Part shown: positions 63,901 to 64,000 of the stretch, one piece after another
Position numbering within the stretch: the stretch's first letter is position 1
Layout: every line of letters starts with the position of its first letter
Assembly: GCF_017377795.1 (NCBI RefSeq)
Contig: NZ_JAFRDR010000004.1
Location: 434,001 to 498,000 of the forward strand
Direction of reading: 5' to 3'
DNA: 64,000 nucleotides
From: Williamsia soli
GTDB taxonomy: Bacteria; Actinomycetota; Actinomycetes; Mycobacteriales; Mycobacteriaceae
Translations under genes and position numbers: made by a program
The notes under the pieces: model-generated
Told to the model about the DNA's origin: nothing
The model's input: only the letters and a program-made list of their open reading frames with translations
Databases searched by the model: none

Positions 63901-64000
63901 TCAGAGGCTGATGCGCTCTCCGGTTTCCGGGTGGAACAGGTGCACCTTGCCGCTGTTCTGCCGGAGCCGGACGGCTTCACCGAGTTTGGCCGGGGAGCGT
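63901..64000 (-). CDS. Sugar ABC transporter ATPase (MalK/UgpC/SugC-like), C-terminal end, cut by window edge
   Basis: Only the last 32 codons are in the window, ending at TGA 63901-63903. The frame reads KLGEAVRLRQNSGKVHLFHP then ETGERISL. This is the TOBE-domain end of MalK/UgpC-type ATPases, where LHLFDPETG is typical. It is convergent with the Mce-associated gene (21-bp gap). The specific sugar cannot be judged from this fragment. Confidence 0.75.
   Translation of the reverse strand, partial: RSPAKLGEAVRLRQNSGKVHLFHPETGERISL

Overview
The window is high-GC actinobacterial chromosome and most resembles a mycolic-acid-containing member of the Mycobacteriales, probably Gordonia or a close relative. 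The evidence is mycobacterial gene order, an mce lipid-transport operon, the lipoarabinomannan mannosyltransferase MptA, LppM, Wag31/DivIVA, and a keto-carotenoid gene set of the kind found in orange Gordonia and Rhodococcus. Comparisons with M. tuberculosis gene order are from memory. No rRNA, tRNA, CRISPR array, prophage or insertion sequence was seen.

Region 1 (1-12 kb) matches the M. tuberculosis block pknL, Rv2175c, mptA, idsA2, a MetF-like gene, lppM and a GNAT gene. Carotenoid genes sit between these: crtB, crtI, a GT2 glycosyltransferase, a cruF-like gene and crtO. With the prenyl synthase they form a plausible route from GGPP to a ketolated, hydroxylated, glycosylated carotenoid. The carotene cyclase is not in the window.

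Region 2 (12-34 kb) is the division and cell-wall (dcw) cluster: a HEPN-like gene, a DUF3040 gene, mraZ, rsmH, an ftsL-like gene, pbpB, murE, a murF remnant, mraY, murD, ftsW, murG, murC, ftsQ, ftsZ, pgeF, yggS, sepF, yggT, wag31 and a Rv2144c-like gene. Most are joined by ATGA-type overlaps. The striking feature is the murF position. It holds only a 167-residue protein resembling the C-terminal domain of MurF, without the P-loop and substrate domains.

Region 3 (34-54 kb) follows the Rv1536-Rv1562 order: a T-box-controlled ileS, a tetR gene divergent from an F420-type oxidoreductase, dinB, ansA, an MTB12-like lipoprotein, a second lipoprotein, lspA, rluD, a Ser/Thr kinase, dnaE1, a second F420-type oxidoreductase, ilvA and treZ. 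Small intergenic repeats lie before wag31 and ilvA.

Region 4 (54-64 kb) is a complete mce operon (two YrbE permeases, MceA-F and an Mce-associated protein). It is followed by the 3' end of a convergent sugar ABC-transporter ATPase gene.
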